64,000 bases of DNA, from positions 3,789,501 to 3,853,500 of the forward strand of contig NC_135549.1 in NCBI RefSeq assembly GCF_964340395.1, written 5' to 3'. A program made the translations under genes and the position numbers. This document shows, in pieces, positions 63,631-64,000 of the stretch (within the stretch, counting starts at the first letter, position 1; each line of letters begins with the position of its first letter). This stretch comes from Glandiceps talaboti (taxonomy: Eukaryota; Hemichordata; Enteropneusta; Spengelidae). The notes beneath the pieces are model-generated. The model saw only the letters and a list, made by a program, of their open reading frames with translations, was not told the origin of the DNA and did no database searches.

Positions 63631-64000
63631 GATGGCTTCGATAGAAAGCCAGTTTCTATAATTAAACAAATCTCTGTAATGAACGCCATACGTTGAATAT
63701 GAAGGATTAAAAAACGTGAGGACGTTGAAACCGGAACTTGACACCAACAAAGGAAAGACTGTGAGGGCTACTAGATCTAGAGCAAGAGTAAGAGAAAGAA
63801 ATGTATACTGTTTGATGATCGCATACAAGGGTCCATCTGAGCGAAAATCTACATTTGTAAATAGAGGAGTGATTAAGCAGATACTACGTTAGCAACTCCT
63901 GTAGATTCCTCTCCTATAACAACCACACTTTCTTGTTAGCCAAATAAAGGTCACTGAACATTCAGAATGCGATATCGATTCCATTTTGATTTATTCGACA

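Overview
The window is nuclear DNA from a multicellular animal. It is AT-rich, its genes have GT-AG introns, and it is loaded with microsatellites, minisatellites and foldback elements. Protein-level resemblance to human and fly orthologues indicates a bilaterian, most likely a marine invertebrate. I cannot fix the phylum from sequence alone. There are no operons, CRISPR arrays or other prokaryotic features.

Gene-rich left third (1-22.7 kb). Three housekeeping genes could be assembled exon by exon, and every splice phase agrees. LSM8 (minus, 76-2257, 3 exons, 96 aa) is a U6 snRNA-binding Sm-like protein. MRPL2/uL2m (plus, 4317-7380, 4 coding exons, 289 aa) is a mitochondrial large-subunit ribosomal protein, and its first coding intron appears to be of the GC-AG class. 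MFSD3 (minus, 8729-22728, 5 exons, 513 aa) is a major-facilitator transporter with an unusually long central loop. LSM8 and MRPL2 are head to head, with a candidate short 5' exon of MRPL2 near 2.74 kb. MRPL2 and MFSD3 converge tail to tail. The 10-kb second intron of MFSD3 holds a hAT-like non-autonomous element, a 42-bp minisatellite of about 34 units, a degenerate coding remnant, a 53-bp tandem repeat, and a foldback element flanked by 27-bp direct repeats, one of which covers the exon 2 splice donor.

Gene-poor middle (22.7-53.1 kb). I recognise no gene in about 30 kb. It is punctuated by compound tetranucleotide arrays (26, 28, 30, 35, 41.5, 44.8, 47.2 kb), a foldback element with microsatellite ends (26.4-26.7 kb), a 29-bp minisatellite (47.7 kb) and a diverged duplicated unique segment (31.1 and 31.8 kb).

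Right end (53.1-64 kb). A plus-strand exon at about 53102-53720 starts a secreted acidic protein: signal peptide, tribasic site, and three GFG...[DE]PF modules. It ends at a clean splice donor, and its later exons were not found in the window. The rest is repeat-rich non-coding DNA, including a Z-DNA-prone and cruciform-prone tract at 59.8-60.1 kb and a CAG/CAA tract at 63.55 kb.

The assembled gene models are the solid part. The most interesting unexplained items are the secreted GFG/DPF protein, the foldback element at the MFSD3 splice donor, the 42-bp minisatellite that stays open on both strands, and the GC-AG intron. I did not find a clearly new multi-gene system.
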